A stretch of 64,000 nucleotides of DNA. Origin: Candidatus Aramenus sulfurataquae (GTDB taxonomy: Archaea; Thermoproteota; Thermoprotei_A; Sulfolobales; Sulfolobaceae). A program made the translations under genes and the position numbers. Under the pieces are notes generated by a model. The model was not told the DNA's origin. It did no database searches and worked only from the letters and a program-made list of their open reading frames with translations. The stretch spans positions 159,689-223,688 of the forward strand of contig ASRH01000004.1 of the NCBI GenBank assembly GCA_000565255.1, given 5' to 3'. Of this stretch, positions 19,528-30,205 are shown one piece after another. The first letter of the stretch is position 1. Every line of letters begins with the position of its first letter.

Positions 19528-20518
19528 GATTCTCTCAATTTATACTCCTTCTGGCGAGGAAGGGAAAGCAAGGAGCTTTTTTGAAAAGGTCTCCAGGGAT
19601 TTAAACCTTCCCCTCAAGGTGACCACCACTAACTCCTATTTGTTAGGGGATGGCAATAAGGTACTCTTGGCGTCCCACGTGGACACTGTACCAGGATACA
19701 TAGAGCCAAGGGCAGAAGGAGAGACAGTGTATGGTAGGGGGGCTGTTGATGACAAGGGTCCACTGGTGGCCATGCTTTTAGCCGCGTGGCTAGCAAACGA
19801 GCAAGGGAGAAAAGTGACTTTTGTTGCCCTCTCAGACGAGGAAAACAGGAGCGCTGGCGCGAGGGAACTAGTGAAGAGCGGGATGAAGTTCGAGCACGTG
19901 ATAGTGGGGGAGCCAAGTAATACGAAGAACGTGGTAGTGGAGTACAGAGGAGTGGCGCACTTAGACGTTGTGTGTAAGGGGGAGGCACAACACTCTTCCT
20001 CGTCTACTAAGAACCTCATTCTTGAGGTAGCTGATAAAATAAAGGCGATAAGCGCTCTACCCTCTATCTACGATAAGCCCTCAATAGTGCCCACTATAAT
20101 AAGGGCAGGGGACAGAGTGAACGTAACGCCCTCAGAACTGTACCTGCACTTTGATGTGAGGTATCCCTACGGCTACTCCTTGGACTCAATTGTGGAAAAA
20201 ATAAGAGGCGAATTTACCGACTGCGAGGTTAAGATAACCGAACACGTGGAGCCCGTAAGGGTTTCCCCTAATGCCCCAGTTGTGAAGGCGGTGATGAGAG
20301 GCCTCATAAAGCAGGGTCTAAAGCCCTCCCTAGTAAGAAAGGGAGGAACAAGCGACATGAACATACTAAAGGCGATTACGGAGAGCATAGCGAATTATGG
20401 TCCTGGCGATTCGAGGCTGGAACACACTGATTTTGAGAAAATAACTCTCGATGAAATATATATAGGGATTCAAACTTATCTAAACACAATAGAAGAACTA
20501 TGCTCAAGGCAGTTCTAA
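19475..20518 (+). CDS. lysK: LysW-lysine/ornithine hydrolase
   Basis: LysK is an M20-family metallocarboxypeptidase that releases lysine (or ornithine) from LysW. Metal ligands are visible in [25 protein letters not shown] and [12 protein letters not shown] (general base Glu), with the dimerisation domain in the middle. The ATG inside lysJ gives [27 protein letters not shown], a normal N-terminus for the family, so the 53-base overlap appears real. Confidence 0.95.
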   Translation: MRLEKESLKQRAKSLLLEILSIYTPSGEEGKARSFFEKVSRDLNLPLKVTTTNSYLLGDGNKVLLASHVDTVPGYIEPRAEGETVYGRGAVDDKGPLVAMLLAAWLANEQGRKVTFVALSDEENRSAGARELVKSGMKFEHVIVGEPSNTKNVVVEYRGVAHLDVVCKGEAQHSSSSTKNLILEVADKIKAISALPSIYDKPSIVPTIIRAGDRVNVTPSELYLHFDVRYPYGYSLDSIVEKIRGEFTDCEVKITEHVEPVRVSPNAPVVKAVMRGLIKQGLKPSLVRKGGTSDMNILKAITESIANYGPGDSRLEHTDFEKITLDEIYIGIQTYLNTIEELCSRQF

Positions 20519-21273
20519 AGCCAGTTTACGTCGTATACGAGAGGTATCTCTGGAGCCAAATAAAGAACGGGCCTATACCCTCTCACGTCGCCATTATCCC
20601 TGATGGTAACAGGAGGTGGGCGAGGGAGAACAACTCTTCCGTCTCCAATGCCTATATGTTGGCCTATAAAAAACTAAGAGAGGTCTTAATATGGCTTTTA
20701 GAGCTAGGGGTTAAGAACGTGACCGTGTTTACCCTCTCCACTGAGAACTGTGAGAGGAGATCCCAAGTGGAGCTTAACGCGATACTCAGCTACATAAAAA
20801 GGGGTATAGAGGATTTACTTACAGAGGACTTCGTCCCTAAGTACAAGGTTAGAGTAAGGGCAATAGGTAAATTAGAGAAGCTCCCCAACGACCTAAGATC
20901 CTTAGTCTCAGAAATTGTAGAAAAATCTTCCATTTACAGCGAGAGGAGGTTAACCCTCGCTATATGTTACGGGGGGAGGCAGGAGATATTAGACGCCGTG
21001 CAGAAGTTGTTGAGGGATTACAAGAGCGGTTTGATAAGCGTTGGCGAACTAAACGAAGAACTGTTTAAGAAGTACTTTTACGATAGTGAGTTGGAGGACA
21101 TAGATCTGGTTATCAGGACTTCTGGGGAAATGAGGATAAGCAACTTCCTCCTCTGGCACATGGCCTATTCCGAGCTCTTCTTCTGCGAGGCCTATTGGCC
21201 GGAGTTCAGAAAGATAGACCTCTGGAGGGCAATAAGGTCCTACCAGAGAAGAAAGAGGAATTTCGGAGCTTAA
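20500..21273 (+). CDS. uppS: cis-Prenyltransferase (undecaprenyl/dolichyl diphosphate synthase family)
   Basis: The enzyme extends allylic diphosphates with cis-isoprene units to make the lipid carrier for N-glycans. Motifs include [15 protein letters not shown] (catalytic Asp), [22 protein letters not shown] and [24 protein letters not shown]. It overlaps the lysK stop by 19 bases. Surface-glycan genes later in the window would need its product. Confidence 0.93.
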   Translation: MLKAVLKPVYVVYERYLWSQIKNGPIPSHVAIIPDGNRRWARENNSSVSNAYMLAYKKLREVLIWLLELGVKNVTVFTLSTENCERRSQVELNAILSYIKRGIEDLLTEDFVPKYKVRVRAIGKLEKLPNDLRSLVSEIVEKSSIYSERRLTLAICYGGRQEILDAVQKLLRDYKSGLISVGELNEELFKKYFYDSELEDIDLVIRTSGEMRISNFLLWHMAYSELFFCEAYWPEFRKIDLWRAIRSYQRRKRNFGA

Positions 21274-21311
21274 TCTTATTTACCCATTTTCTTATTTACC
21301 ATGGATAAGTA

Positions 21312-21698
21312 ATGGGAGTTTACCAAGGTAACGACATTAGGAAAATCTCTGGTGGGCTTAAGGGAGTCCACAGGATGAAGAGAAAGTATGAAATGGGTAG
21401 TCCTCCCACTGAGACTAAGCTATCTAACAAGGAAGAGAGGGAAATAGTTAGAGGGTTTGGCGGAAACCTTAAGGTGAAGCTTAAGTACACTACTTACGCT
21501 AACGTGGTAGATCCCAACACTAAAACGGCAAAGAAGGTTAAGGTCTTAGCAGTATTGGAAACTCCCGCCAATAAGGAATACGCAAGAAGGGGAATTATAG
21601 TTAAGGGATCTAAGATAAGGACAGAGCTGGGCGTAGCTGTTGTAACTTCAAGGCCAGGACAAGACGGAGTAGTGAACGCCCTGCTGATACAGCAATGA
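21312..21698 (+). CDS. rps8e: Ribosomal protein S8e
   Basis: This archaeal/eukaryotic small-subunit protein is 128 residues and basic, with the typical MGVYQGNDIRKISGG and KRKYEMGSPPTETKL N-terminus and TSRPGQDGVVNALLI at the end. It overlaps the SRP19 gene by four bases, suggesting co-translation. Confidence 0.95.
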   Translation: MGVYQGNDIRKISGGLKGVHRMKRKYEMGSPPTETKLSNKEEREIVRGFGGNLKVKLKYTTYANVVDPNTKTAKKVKVLAVLETPANKEYARRGIIVKGSKIRTELGVAVVTSRPGQDGVVNALLIQQ

Positions 21699-21973
21699 CA
21701 AACAGAGATTACGAGGGAAAAAAAGTATCTATATGGTTAGCTTATTTTGTAGCTAGCAGTAGGAGCAAGGGAAGAAGGTATAGTAAGAAAATAAAGGTAA
21801 ATGTTACCGATATAATTAACGCTTCAAGAGAGCTCGGTCTAAATCCTGAGTACTTAGAAAAGGTTCATCCTGCTAGCAAGATTAAAGGAGTTATCATTGT
21901 GGATAAGTTGGGGAGTAAGAGCCAGACAATTAAGAAAATTATGGAGTATATTCAGTCACAACCTAAAAAGTGA
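21695..21973 (+). CDS. srp19: Signal recognition particle protein SRP19
   Basis: SRP19 binds the tips of SRP RNA helices 6 and 8 and allows SRP54 to join. The 92-residue sequence shows KVSIWLAYFVASSRSKGRRYSKKIKVNV, the RNA-contacting basic stretch GRRYSKK, and LGLNPEYLEKVHPASKIKG. The RNA itself is not in this window. Confidence 0.9.
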   Translation: MTNRDYEGKKVSIWLAYFVASSRSKGRRYSKKIKVNVTDIINASRELGLNPEYLEKVHPASKIKGVIIVDKLGSKSQTIKKIMEYIQSQPKK

Positions 21974-22192
21974 TGTTAGTGCGAAGAAAGAGAAGTTTCT
22001 TATTTTTTGATTCCCCTTCAACTACTGATGTAAGAAAGAATATGCGAATGGGAAAAATTTGACAACCTTATCTGGTAAGTCTTTAGAGGACTAAGAGGGA
22101 GGTTTAAGTTCGCGTAAGCTAATGCTTGCAGCTCAAGTCTCTTCTCTGCTCCCGTTTACTTTATATATTAAATGTGGTCATAATGAAATCGT
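21974..22192. other. Non-coding spacer before tRNA-Lys
   Basis: I see no gene here. A TTTATATATTAAA element at 22159-22172 is a plausible TATA box for the tRNA-Lys gene. Confidence 0.4.
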
Positions 22193-22532
<340 letters not shown>

Positions 22533-23447
22533 ATGACCGCGATAGTCACAGGAGGAGCTGGATACATCGGGGGCCATATGGTAGACGCGTTAGTCTCTAA
22601 AGGGGAAGACGTAGTGGTTCTAGACGACTTCTCGTATGGCTCTTATGTTAATCCCAAGTCGAATGTAATAAAGGTAGACCTTAGAAGGGAGTATCCTAAA
22701 ATCGAGAAGGACTCCACTATTTACCACTTCGCTGCTAACCCAGACGTAAGGACCTCCATGTTTGATGTAAGGGAACACTTTGAGAGAGACGTATTAGTGA
22801 CCCTAAACGTTATGGAAATGGCTAGACAATACGACGCTAGAAAGGTAATCTTTGCTTCTTCCTCCACGGTCTATGGAGAGACGATGAGGCTTCCGACTCC
22901 GGAGGACTTTGAGGGCACGCCCATCTCTAATTATGGCCTCTTTAAGCTAATGGGAGAGGAAATCGTAGAGTACTACGCCTTTAATTACGGCATCCAAGGG
23001 ATAACGTTAAGGCTCGCAAACATAACTGGTGGAAGGGTGTCACACGGCGTAGTAGTGGACTTCGTTAGAAAGCTAATGAAGAACCCGCAAGAACTCGAGA
23101 TCCTCGGCAACGGAAAGCAAAGGAAAAGTTACCTTTACATCTCTGATCTGATTAACGCAATATTTACTTTGGAAAACTTCGTTAAGGACAAGTACGAAAC
23201 GTTTAACGTGGGTAATGAGGACTGGGTCACGGTTGAGGAAATAGCCAGAATAGTAGAAGATGAAATGGGGCTTAGGCCAAAGCATATATATGTGGATGGA
23301 GGTGAAGGAAGGGGATGGAAGGGAGACGTGAGGTTCATGTTGTTGGATATTTCTAGACTAAGGGGATTTGGCTGGTCCCCCACATATTCGTCAAAAGAGG
23401 TCATTAGGCTGGCCACGAGGGATGTATTAAATGGTATTAAGGGTTAA
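22533..23447 (+). CDS. NAD-dependent sugar-nucleotide epimerase (GalE-like)
   Basis: This extended short-chain dehydrogenase has the NAD motif [16 protein letters not shown] and the acidic strand [18 protein letters not shown], the catalytic serine region [10 protein letters not shown] and the YGLFK form of YxxxK follow. It probably epimerises a UDP- or TDP-hexose at C4, but the substrate is not fixed by sequence. At 304 residues it is normal for crenarchaeal members. It overlaps the next small membrane gene by 17 bases. Confidence 0.85.
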   Translation: MTAIVTGGAGYIGGHMVDALVSKGEDVVVLDDFSYGSYVNPKSNVIKVDLRREYPKIEKDSTIYHFAANPDVRTSMFDVREHFERDVLVTLNVMEMARQYDARKVIFASSSTVYGETMRLPTPEDFEGTPISNYGLFKLMGEEIVEYYAFNYGIQGITLRLANITGGRVSHGVVVDFVRKLMKNPQELEILGNGKQRKSYLYISDLINAIFTLENFVKDKYETFNVGNEDWVTVEEIARIVEDEMGLRPKHIYVDGGEGRGWKGDVRFMLLDISRLRGFGWSPTYSSKEVIRLATRDVLNGIKG

Positions 23448-23652
23448 ACTCCTAGGTATTGCGTTAATGCTCCTGTCCGTATTTCTCATTATTTTGTCCT
23501 TTGAGATAATCTTCTTAGGCTTAAGCATAAGGATTATAGGAGTAAATATCTCTCCCTTAGTACTTAAAATAATAAATTTCTCTATCATTTTAATTTTCCT
23601 TATTTTTCTGGCATATGTAGGATATATTATGGCATTTCAGACAAAGGAATGA
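23431..23652 (+). CDS. Small two-helix membrane protein
   Basis: Seventy-three residues with two long hydrophobic helices (about residues 7-33 and 43-68) and a short polar tail. The start overlaps the epimerase gene, and the ECF-transporter genes follow 37 bases after it. It may be an accessory of either neighbour; no family is recognised. Confidence 0.55.
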   Translation: MVLRVKLLGIALMLLSVFLIILSFEIIFLGLSIRIIGVNISPLVLKIINFSIILIFLIFLAYVGYIMAFQTKE

Positions 23653-23689
23653 AGAAAGATTTTTCTTATATAACGCGAAGAGCTCATGT

Positions 23690-24253
23690 ATGACCGAGAA
23701 GAAAGTAGAGAAGAACAAGAAAACGATAGACAAAAGGACTGTTATCTACGCGGCCATATTTTCCGTAGCGTCATATGCAGTCTCTGCAGCTATGGCTCTG
23801 GGTTTTGGTGCCTATACTGTTGGCGTTTTTGGCGTCTTTCTTGATCCAATAGTAACGTTAACAATACCCTTGATTATAATATCTGTAGGAATTCAGGCTA
23901 TAAACAGGAAATACGGTATTCTCCTCATTTCCCTGATCAGCGCTGTGCTCTATTTAATACTCCCATTCCTTTCAGTTACTTTCCTCGTAGCAGGGCCCAT
24001 AGTGGAGCTGGTGTCATGGAGCGTAGGTTACAGGGGATTCAAAGCAGTTATGGTTAATACGACCCTAGCCGGTGGGCTTGTAGGTTTCTTGAGTGTCCTC
24101 TTCGGTTTTCTGTTTTTGGGAGTGCCGCATATAGTAAACCTTGATATGTACCTACTACTCTTTGGAGCGATCTATTTTGTTGAGAGCGGTATAATGGCAA
24201 TAGCGTCTTATTACATTGGTTCCTACCTAATTAGGTCCGGGGTTCTGCGTTGA
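23690..24253 (+). CDS. ECF transporter substrate-binding (S) component-like
   Basis: The 187-residue protein has a lysine-rich N-terminus, then five or six membrane helices (for example AAIFSVASYAVSAAMALGFG and ILLISLISAVLYLILPFLSV). It precedes genes for a T-like component and a fused ATPase, which makes an energy-coupling-factor S component the best reading. The substrate (vitamin, metal or other) cannot be told. Confidence 0.65.
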   Translation: MTEKKVEKNKKTIDKRTVIYAAIFSVASYAVSAAMALGFGAYTVGVFGVFLDPIVTLTIPLIIISVGIQAINRKYGILLISLISAVLYLILPFLSVTFLVAGPIVELVSWSVGYRGFKAVMVNTTLAGGLVGFLSVLFGFLFLGVPHIVNLDMYLLLFGAIYFVESGIMAIASYYIGSYLIRSGVLR

Positions 24254-24834
24254 AGTTTAGTTTTTTCTACTCTCTTTTGTTCCTCGGTCTAATAGTAGTT
24301 TCCTCGCTTTACTACCCTCTAGTCCCCTTTCTTGTCGCTTTAGCTCTTGTGCGCAGGAAGCTCGTTATCTTGATTGATTTGGCTATTGCCTCCCTCTCGT
24401 TCTTAATACTGGACGTGACCTCTAAAGAGTTCCTCTATGTATTCACGCTGAGGGCTTTGGTTTACATTAACTTGTTCGTAGTTCTAAGCGAAGCCGTGGA
24501 CAAATCGACTATCCTAGACCTATTTGGCGAGAAAGGGGTACCAATAATTGTTGCTCTTTCCTATTATCCATACTTCTACGACCTCGCAATGCAAGTGCTC
24601 TTCAACATGAGAGCAAGGAACGAAAAGTTCAACCCAGTCAAGGTCTCTAGGCCTATTATTGTGGAAATGCTTAAAGTGGCGGAAAACCTATACGTTGCAT
24701 ATACTGTCAAGCTCTACGGAAAGTACTCCGGAAAGGTAAACCTGTTTCCCTCGCGTTATGACGTTATCGTATTAATTATGGGGGTAGCATCGCTGTGCTT
24801 GTCATTAGTCCTATACTTATATCTGGGACAATAG
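24250..24834 (+). CDS. ECF transporter transmembrane (T) component-like
   Basis: The 194-residue membrane protein has four to five helices and the motif MRARNEKF, comparable to the Ala-Arg-Gly coupling helix by which EcfT touches the ATPase. It starts with a TTG overlapping the S-component stop. Membership of the ECF-T family is supported by gene order more than by sequence. Confidence 0.65.
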   Translation: MKFSFFYSLLFLGLIVVSSLYYPLVPFLVALALVRRKLVILIDLAIASLSFLILDVTSKEFLYVFTLRALVYINLFVVLSEAVDKSTILDLFGEKGVPIIVALSYYPYFYDLAMQVLFNMRARNEKFNPVKVSRPIIVEMLKVAENLYVAYTVKLYGKYSGKVNLFPSRYDVIVLIMGVASLCLSLVLYLYLGQ

Positions 24835-25913
24835 AAGTAGAGGACAAGGAAAAGGTGGGCTTACTTGGCAAAAACGGTACTGGAAAGACTACCATCATTA
24901 AGTCTACGCTATGCGACGGGACGTCTAGGATCTCAGTGGACGGGGAGGATTTCTGCTCAACTAGGGATTACTCAAAGCTCTCGGTAGTCCTCCAGGAACC
25001 CTACTCACAGGTATTGGCTGAGACGTTTAAGGAAGAGCTAAGGCTAATAAGTAAATTCCACGCGGTGGACGCAAACTTGGCTAAAAAGCTAATGGGCGAG
25101 TATATGGACAAGAAGTTCATCCAGCTATCTGACGGTTACAAGAAGAGGTACGTCATAGCTACTGTCTTAATCTCTAAGCCGAAGTACGTCCTATTAGATG
25201 AGCCATTTGCAAACTTGGACAGGGAGGCAGTCTCAATGGTAAAGGAAATCCTGCCATTAGGCTCCCTAATAGCGGAGCACAGGACAAGGGAGATAAGGGA
25301 CTTAGTAGACAGAGTGTACTTAATTGATGAGGGAAAGGTGGAAGAGATATCTAGGGAAAAGCTATACGACGAGATCTTTTTGAAGTCTAAAGGGCTAAGG
25401 GGCTTCAAGCTCACGAGGGAAAGAGAGGCCAAGCTCGGAGACGTTGTCCTAGAATTCCAAGCTAAGGGGATGACGCTAAGGCTAAGGGAAAGGGAAGTTC
25501 TCTGCCTAGTGGGGAAAAACGGCGTCGGTAAAACTACTACCTTGAAGAGCCTAGTGGGAAAGGCGTTCGTCATATTCCAGAACCCAGATCTACAGTTCTT
25601 CCACGCCACGGTAAGGGAGGAAGTGAAGGGGGACGAGGCTTTAGAACTCTTTGGCCTAAAAGATAAGGCGGAAAAGAGCCCCTATGCTCTGAGTTATGGA
25701 GAGAAGATGAGGGTCCTAATAGCCTCCGCGTTTTCCTCTAAAAGCAAAGTGATTGCGCTAGATGAGCCGAGCACTGGGATGGACGGGGAGTCACTAATTT
25801 CTTTCCAGAAGATGATAGACTTACTAGTTCAAGAAAACAGGTCTATTATAATAGCCACTCACGACGAGGACATAATCGGCTTGTGCGATACTGTAGTAAA
25901 CTTGGAAAAGTAG
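24795..25913 (+). CDS. ECF transporter ATPase, two fused ABC domains
   Basis: One 372-residue chain carries two nucleotide-binding domains. The first has [10 protein letters not shown], signature QLSDGYKKR and Walker [13 protein letters not shown]. The second has [19 protein letters not shown] and [12 protein letters not shown]. It replaces the usual EcfA1/EcfA2 pair. The GTG start lies 40 bases inside the T gene, so S, T and A are translationally linked. Confidence 0.85.
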   Translation: MLVISPILISGTIEVEDKEKVGLLGKNGTGKTTIIKSTLCDGTSRISVDGEDFCSTRDYSKLSVVLQEPYSQVLAETFKEELRLISKFHAVDANLAKKLMGEYMDKKFIQLSDGYKKRYVIATVLISKPKYVLLDEPFANLDREAVSMVKEILPLGSLIAEHRTREIRDLVDRVYLIDEGKVEEISREKLYDEIFLKSKGLRGFKLTREREAKLGDVVLEFQAKGMTLRLREREVLCLVGKNGVGKTTTLKSLVGKAFVIFQNPDLQFFHATVREEVKGDEALELFGLKDKAEKSPYALSYGEKMRVLIASAFSSKSKVIALDEPSTGMDGESLISFQKMIDLLVQENRSIIIATHDEDIIGLCDTVVNLEK

Positions 25914-25918
25914 AGATA

Positions 25919-26011
<93 letters not shown>

Positions 26012-26206
26012 ACAAATTGATAGAGGAGTGGGCTATTTTAAAATTTAAGTTTTAGATCTAGGATTAAAACGTCTAAAGCGTTAGGGAGAGCGAAGCGTTC
26101 TCAAATCTCCAGAGACCTTTTGTCAAGGTAGTCCTTGCTAACTTGCTTGAGTCACGTAGTTGCTTTTATTTAGACGCTCTAATTAATCCATTTTGATGAC
26201 GCGGTC
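26012..26206. other. Spacer between tRNA-Lys and TRIC-like gene
   Basis: No gene is seen. CTTTTATTTA at 26163-26172 may be the TATA box for the downstream gene, and ATTTTAAAATTTAAG at 26033-26047 is a candidate promoter element for the tRNA. Confidence 0.35.
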
Positions 26207-26815
26207 TTGATAGGGGAAATAGTGTTCCAAGCGATGAACTACATTGGTATAGTAGCCTTCGCCTTTTCCGGAGTAATAAAGGCCATGGAAAAGGAACTGG
26301 ACCTATTGGGGGCTTTAGTTCTAGGCTTTGTGACGTCTTTGGCGGGTGGAATACTCGTAGACGTCCTGTTGGGCATCTATCCACCAGTTAACTTGGTTTA
26401 CTTGCCTTATCCCCTGACAGCAATAGCATCTACTTTTATTGCAATAATAGTCAGGAAACAGTTCGATAAGATAGCTAGGCCACTGCTTTACTTTGACGCA
26501 ATAGGTCTTGGCGCGTTCACGGCGTCAGGAGCACAGCTGGCTTTCTCCCACGGGCTAAACTTCTTGGGCGTGGCCATACTAGCTTCCATTACTGCAACTG
26601 GGGGAGGCGTAATAAGGGACGTGTTGGTGTCGGAGATTCCCCTAGTTCTAAAAAGGGACTTCTACGCAACGCCTACCATTATTGGTGGTTTCCTATTCTA
26701 CGCCATCTCGTCCTTAGGGTACGAGTCAGTATCGCTGTCTTCTACGTTCTTGTTTGTCCTAATACTTAGGTTAGTGGCAATAAGGAAGAGCTGGAGGTTG
26801 CCCAGAGTCGCGTAA
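26207..26815 (+). CDS. TRIC-family (UPF0126) cation channel-like protein
   Basis: Members of this family form trimeric potassium-permeable channels. The 202-residue protein has about seven membrane helices in two repeats with the glycine-rich signatures FAFSGVIKAMEKELDLLGALVLGFVTSLAGGILVD and FDAIGLGAFTASGA. ATGGGVIRDVL follows in the second repeat. The start is a TTG; no better start is in frame. Confidence 0.8.
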   Translation: MIGEIVFQAMNYIGIVAFAFSGVIKAMEKELDLLGALVLGFVTSLAGGILVDVLLGIYPPVNLVYLPYPLTAIASTFIAIIVRKQFDKIARPLLYFDAIGLGAFTASGAQLAFSHGLNFLGVAILASITATGGGVIRDVLVSEIPLVLKRDFYATPTIIGGFLFYAISSLGYESVSLSSTFLFVLILRLVAIRKSWRLPRVA

Positions 26816-26934
26816 AGACCTGGTTTTGGACAGCACGTGTGAGCTGGAAATAGGTAATTAGTACCGGCCTACTAGATCTTAAGTGCCAAACAGCGCTAAC
26901 TTAAAAGGCTCCTGTTTTTCCAAGTTTTCGTGAA

Positions 26935-26944
26935 CTTTTAAAAA
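26935..26944 (+). promoter_or_regulatory. TATA box before the 37-residue frame
   Basis: CTTTTAAAAA lies about 32-41 bases before the ATG at 26976. Confidence 0.35.
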
Positions 26945-26975
26945 TTTTAATAATATTACCCCACAAAGTCTATCC

Positions 26976-27089
26976 ATGGGTTATAGAGATCGGCTCTACC
27001 ATCTGTATAGCAGGAGGAACTTCTTCTTTAGGTATTCCTTTCTTTTCAGCAGGAGGTTTGTGCTGAAGAGGGCCAGGAAGAAGTCCTAA
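26976..27089 (+). CDS. Possible 37-residue arginine-rich protein
   Basis: The frame encodes MGYRDRLYHLYSRRNFFF and continues with many Arg, Lys, Phe and Tyr residues, ending KRARKKS. It has a good TATA box at suitable distance. Charge and size would suit a nucleic-acid or ribosome binder, but no family is recognised. Confidence 0.4.
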   Translation: MGYRDRLYHLYSRRNFFFRYSFLFSRRFVLKRARKKS

Positions 27090-27174
27090 GAGTTATTCAA
27101 GTTAGCTTAAAAGGGGAAAACTAAGGCAGTTAGAGCAATACGCCTTTTATTTTCAAAGGAAGAAAAAAGATTTC

Positions 27175-27444
27175 ATGGATGCGGGGTTGAGAAACTTAAG
27201 TAAAGAGCTATTGGGAGATTACGAGAAGAAAGGCTCTACTGTTCAAGGAGTGGGGAAGTTCATAGCAATGGGCCTAGACGACCCTTTTCACGTGACAACT
27301 GTTAGCGGTTTCGCCATCTACGGTATCGGAAAGCTCATGGAGAGGAGGACAAACTACGGGATCAGAATGGCCAGAATGGACGTCCAGGAGATCAAGAGAC
27401 AATTACGCGAAGCTCTATTAGATATACACTCCCTTAGGCTCTAA
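27175..27444 (+). CDS. Hypothetical protein, 89 residues
   Basis: The product (MDAGLRNLSKELLGDYEKKG ... [18 protein letters not shown]) is mostly helical and charged with a short glycine-containing apolar segment (VSGFAIYGIGKL). No domain is recognised. It converges on the nucleotidyltransferase gene with a four-base overlap. Confidence 0.5.
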   Translation: MDAGLRNLSKELLGDYEKKGSTVQGVGKFIAMGLDDPFHVTTVSGFAIYGIGKLMERRTNYGIRMARMDVQEIKRQLREALLDIHSLRL

Positions 27445-28196
27445 TGGTTAATGGTGTAACTGAGGGCGTTAAAATAGCTCTCTGGGTCTCCTACGTTTAG
27501 CCATTTTTCCTCTTTTAGGAGTATTCCGTAAACTTCTCCTCCAGCGTTTATTAGCTCTTGTATGCCGTATGTCAACTCCAACTCTTTTCCCTCCTCTACC
27601 TTTACCTTTTTTAGGGCTTCAAAGATCCTCGGCGAGAAGATGTAAACGGCAGATATGGCTACGTTAGACCTCGGTCTTTCTGGCTTCTCTTCTGCCCTCA
27701 AGATTTTGAATAGCTTGTGCTTCATGTACTCTCCCTTTTCCTGGACCTCTACAATGCCGTACCTCTTGGGGTTTCCGACCTCCCTTAATAAGAGTACGGC
27801 TTCTGGCCTTATTTCCTCGAAGAGACTTCTCGCCTCTCTGTATCCTCCGGTGAGCACTCCGTCGTCTGCGTGGACAAAAAACGGCTCTCCAGAAGCGAAG
27901 TCCTCCGCCCTGCTTACAGCATCCCCAAATCCCTTTGGCTCCTCTTGGAAGACGAAGGTGACGTTCCTCCCAAATAAGTAGTCTAGGAGCAACTTACCGT
28001 GCTTGCCCACTACAATGCAGAACTTCTCTACCCCCTCAGCCTCTAGGGATTCCATGATGAGGTCTATTATGGGCCTCATTACTAGCTTACCGTCCTCTCT
28101 CCTTATCAAGGGCAATAGTGCCTTGGGAAGGACTGAGGTTATGTACTTCATTCTACTGCCCTTACCCGCCGCCGTTATTACCGCTTTTCGTATCAT
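27441..28196 (-). CDS. Sugar-1-phosphate nucleotidyltransferase (GalU-like)
   Basis: It belongs to the NTP-transferase family that activates sugar phosphates. The N-terminal motif [25 protein letters not shown] binds the nucleotide, [10 protein letters not shown] holds the metal-binding Asp, and [11 protein letters not shown] closes the fold. UTP-glucose-1-phosphate uridylyltransferase is the likeliest activity. It follows the GT39-like gene with a four-base overlap, so a glycan role is probable. Confidence 0.8.
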   Translation of the reverse strand: MIRKAVITAAGKGSRMKYITSVLPKALLPLIRREDGKLVMRPIIDLIMESLEAEGVEKFCIVVGKHGKLLLDYLFGRNVTFVFQEEPKGFGDAVSRAEDFASGEPFFVHADDGVLTGGYREARSLFEEIRPEAVLLLREVGNPKRYGIVEVQEKGEYMKHKLFKILRAEEKPERPRSNVAISAVYIFSPRIFEALKKVKVEEGKELELTYGIQELINAGGEVYGILLKEEKWLNVGDPESYFNALSYTINH

Positions 28197-29347
28197 TTCT
28201 TCCCACTTTTCACGAACATCCTATTTAAGGATTTCAAGTTTTCAACTAGGAAGAACAGGGAGACTACAACGTACGTGTCGACTACTGGGGCGAAGTCTGT
28301 TACGTAGAAGCTGAAGAGGGTGTGGTTTCCCAGTGCGTAAATCATGAGAAAGCTGAGCCACTCTGTCCAAGCCCACATAGTCATCGTTATTAGCCTGGCG
28401 TCCTTAAAGAGGAACGCTATTGGAGTTGTGGCAAGCCACAGTAACATTATTGCAGGGTTGACGTTTGCGTAGAAGTTATGCCCCATGTAGAAAGGGTGGA
28501 CGTTGAGGAACCAGTCCCACGGGGTGGAGATCTGAGAAGTGGCGGTCAGCGATATGTGGCCGTTCTCCGCGTCCCAGCCCAACATGAAGAGTACACTGTT
28601 GTGAATCCAACCATCTACTCCATTAAAGTAAAGTATTATGGGCGTAGAGGCTAGGGCATATACAAAGATCGGGATTCCTATGGAGTAGAGCGCACGTACC
28701 TTTACGCTTTTTGTTAGTTCTCCCAAATAAAAGAGGAAGGGCAAAACAAGGAAAAAAGCAGGCTCTTTAGAGGCAAAGGCAAGACCCAGTGTGACGGAAG
28801 CCCAAAATATCCTTTTTGTCAACAAAAGGTAAAGGGAAAGGAATCCGAAAAAGGAAACGTAAATGTCTAGGAGGGCTATGCCGTGCATTAGCCACAGCAT
28901 AGGGTCTAGGGCGATGATCGCAGAGGACACAACTGCTGCAACGTTCCCCACAATCCCTACGCCCATAATTCTCCTTGTCAAAAAGAAAGCGGTGACGATT
29001 ATTAGGTCTCCAATTATCCAGCTCGGGATCCTCCAAGATAGGGGAGAATAGCCCATTATTAGGATGAAAATGGCCATAAAGTACTTGCCCAAAGGCGGGT
29101 GTTCTGGGTTTATGTAAGTCTGTATATTAGCCTCATTAGAGTAAGGGAAATACATAGGTGGAGTGACGTGGAAAATCAGTTTAAGAATGTTATAGGCAGC
29201 CGTCGGATACCATACCTCATCTCCTATATAGTGGTTGACGTTTTGGTTAAAGGCTGGATCGAAAGTCATTACCGTTGCATAGGTGTAAACTACAAGTATC
29301 GCCACAAGTATAGCGTAAAATACATAGTTGTAGGTAATCTTCTTCAT
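28193..29347 (-). CDS. GT39/PMT-like membrane glycosyltransferase
   Basis: The 384-residue protein has about nine membrane helices and an extracytoplasmic loop bearing the catalytic-type acidic motif [12 protein letters not shown] after the first helix, then [11 protein letters not shown]. This is the pattern of the protein O-mannosyltransferase and ArnT superfamily that uses lipid-linked sugars. A later [12 protein letters not shown] loop is also typical. Donor and acceptor are unknown. Confidence 0.75.
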   Translation of the reverse strand: MKKITYNYVFYAILVAILVVYTYATVMTFDPAFNQNVNHYIGDEVWYPTAAYNILKLIFHVTPPMYFPYSNEANIQTYINPEHPPLGKYFMAIFILIMGYSPLSWRIPSWIIGDLIIVTAFFLTRRIMGVGIVGNVAAVVSSAIIALDPMLWLMHGIALLDIYVSFFGFLSLYLLLTKRIFWASVTLGLAFASKEPAFFLVLPFLFYLGELTKSVKVRALYSIGIPIFVYALASTPIILYFNGVDGWIHNSVLFMLGWDAENGHISLTATSQISTPWDWFLNVHPFYMGHNFYANVNPAIMLLWLATTPIAFLFKDARLITMTMWAWTEWLSFLMIYALGNHTLFSFYVTDFAPVVDTYVVVSLFFLVENLKSLNRMFVKSGKK

Positions 29348-29378
29348 AACAGAACTTTCGCCATTAAATAAAAATATC

Positions 29379-30185
29379 TTATCCCATGACCTTCAGAGCT
29401 TCCTCAACGCTCTTCCTCTCGTGAACTATCATGGAGATTGCCCTTGCTATTTTAGCTGGGTCTTGAGATTGCCACAGATTCCTGCCTACCGTGACGCCTT
29501 TTGCACCGCTAGCTATGGCCTCGTTGAGCATAGCCAGGAACTCCCCGTTGGAGTTGGTCTTTGGTCCACCTCTTATTAAAATGGGTGCGAACGCCACGTC
29601 CACAACTTCCTTGAAGTCTTTGCCCGTGTAGTCTACCTTCAGTATGTCAGCTCCTATTTCAGAAGCTAGTCTAGTCACATACTTCACTAGATTTGTGTCC
29701 TTTATTGAATCTGGGTTCTCTGGGGATACGAAGAGCGGTTCAATTATGAACGGAACGCCGTAGTCGTTTGCCTCCCTTCTCATTAACGAAAGCTGTTCCA
29801 CGTTGTAGCCTTCTACCTGGTCTGTACCATAGCCTACTACGAGGTAAGTAACCACGGCATCTGCCCCTGCCTCAATCGCGTCCCTAACTGAGTACACTGC
29901 AGAATAGTACCCTGTGTCGTACTTTTTCTCCTTTCTCCACACGTTGGCTGTATCTAGCCTAGCGATCAGCATTGGAGACGACCTGGAGTAGAAGTTCTCC
30001 TCCACAACTCTTAACATGGCTGGCGTCATTTGGAGCGCGTCTGGGATGTTGGAGAGCTTTCTCACAATCTCCATAGGTTTCTCTATTCCCCTTAACGGGC
30101 CCATGACAAGCCCGTGGTCTAAAGCCACTACAAACGCGTTTCCCCTCTCGAAAAGCCTCCTTAGCCTTATATCTAAACCAGACAT
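29379..30185 (-). CDS. fba: Class I fructose-bisphosphate aldolase, archaeal type
   Basis: This DhnA/DeoC-type aldolase joins dihydroxyacetone phosphate and glyceraldehyde 3-phosphate. The 268-residue sequence has [14 protein letters not shown] near the N-terminus, the Schiff-base lysine K183 in [10 protein letters not shown], and the phosphate-binding [12 protein letters not shown] and [13 protein letters not shown]. It lies between glycan genes but is presumably an independent unit. Confidence 0.9.
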   Translation of the reverse strand: MSGLDIRLRRLFERGNAFVVALDHGLVMGPLRGIEKPMEIVRKLSNIPDALQMTPAMLRVVEENFYSRSSPMLIARLDTANVWRKEKKYDTGYYSAVYSVRDAIEAGADAVVTYLVVGYGTDQVEGYNVEQLSLMRREANDYGVPFIIEPLFVSPENPDSIKDTNLVKYVTRLASEIGADILKVDYTGKDFKEVVDVAFAPILIRGGPKTNSNGEFLAMLNEAIASGAKGVTVGRNLWQSQDPAKIARAISMIVHERKSVEEALKVMG

Positions 30186-30205
30186 GTGTTACATTCTAAG
30201 GCTTT

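Noticed and set aside
19629..20019. Antisense frames within lysK
   Set aside because: Low-complexity Ser/Pro-rich translations opposite a well-conserved M20 peptidase.
21974..22192. SRP RNA or C/D-box RNA next to srp19
   Set aside because: No paired C/D boxes or SRP helix 8 sequence could be found, and the space is too short for SRP RNA.
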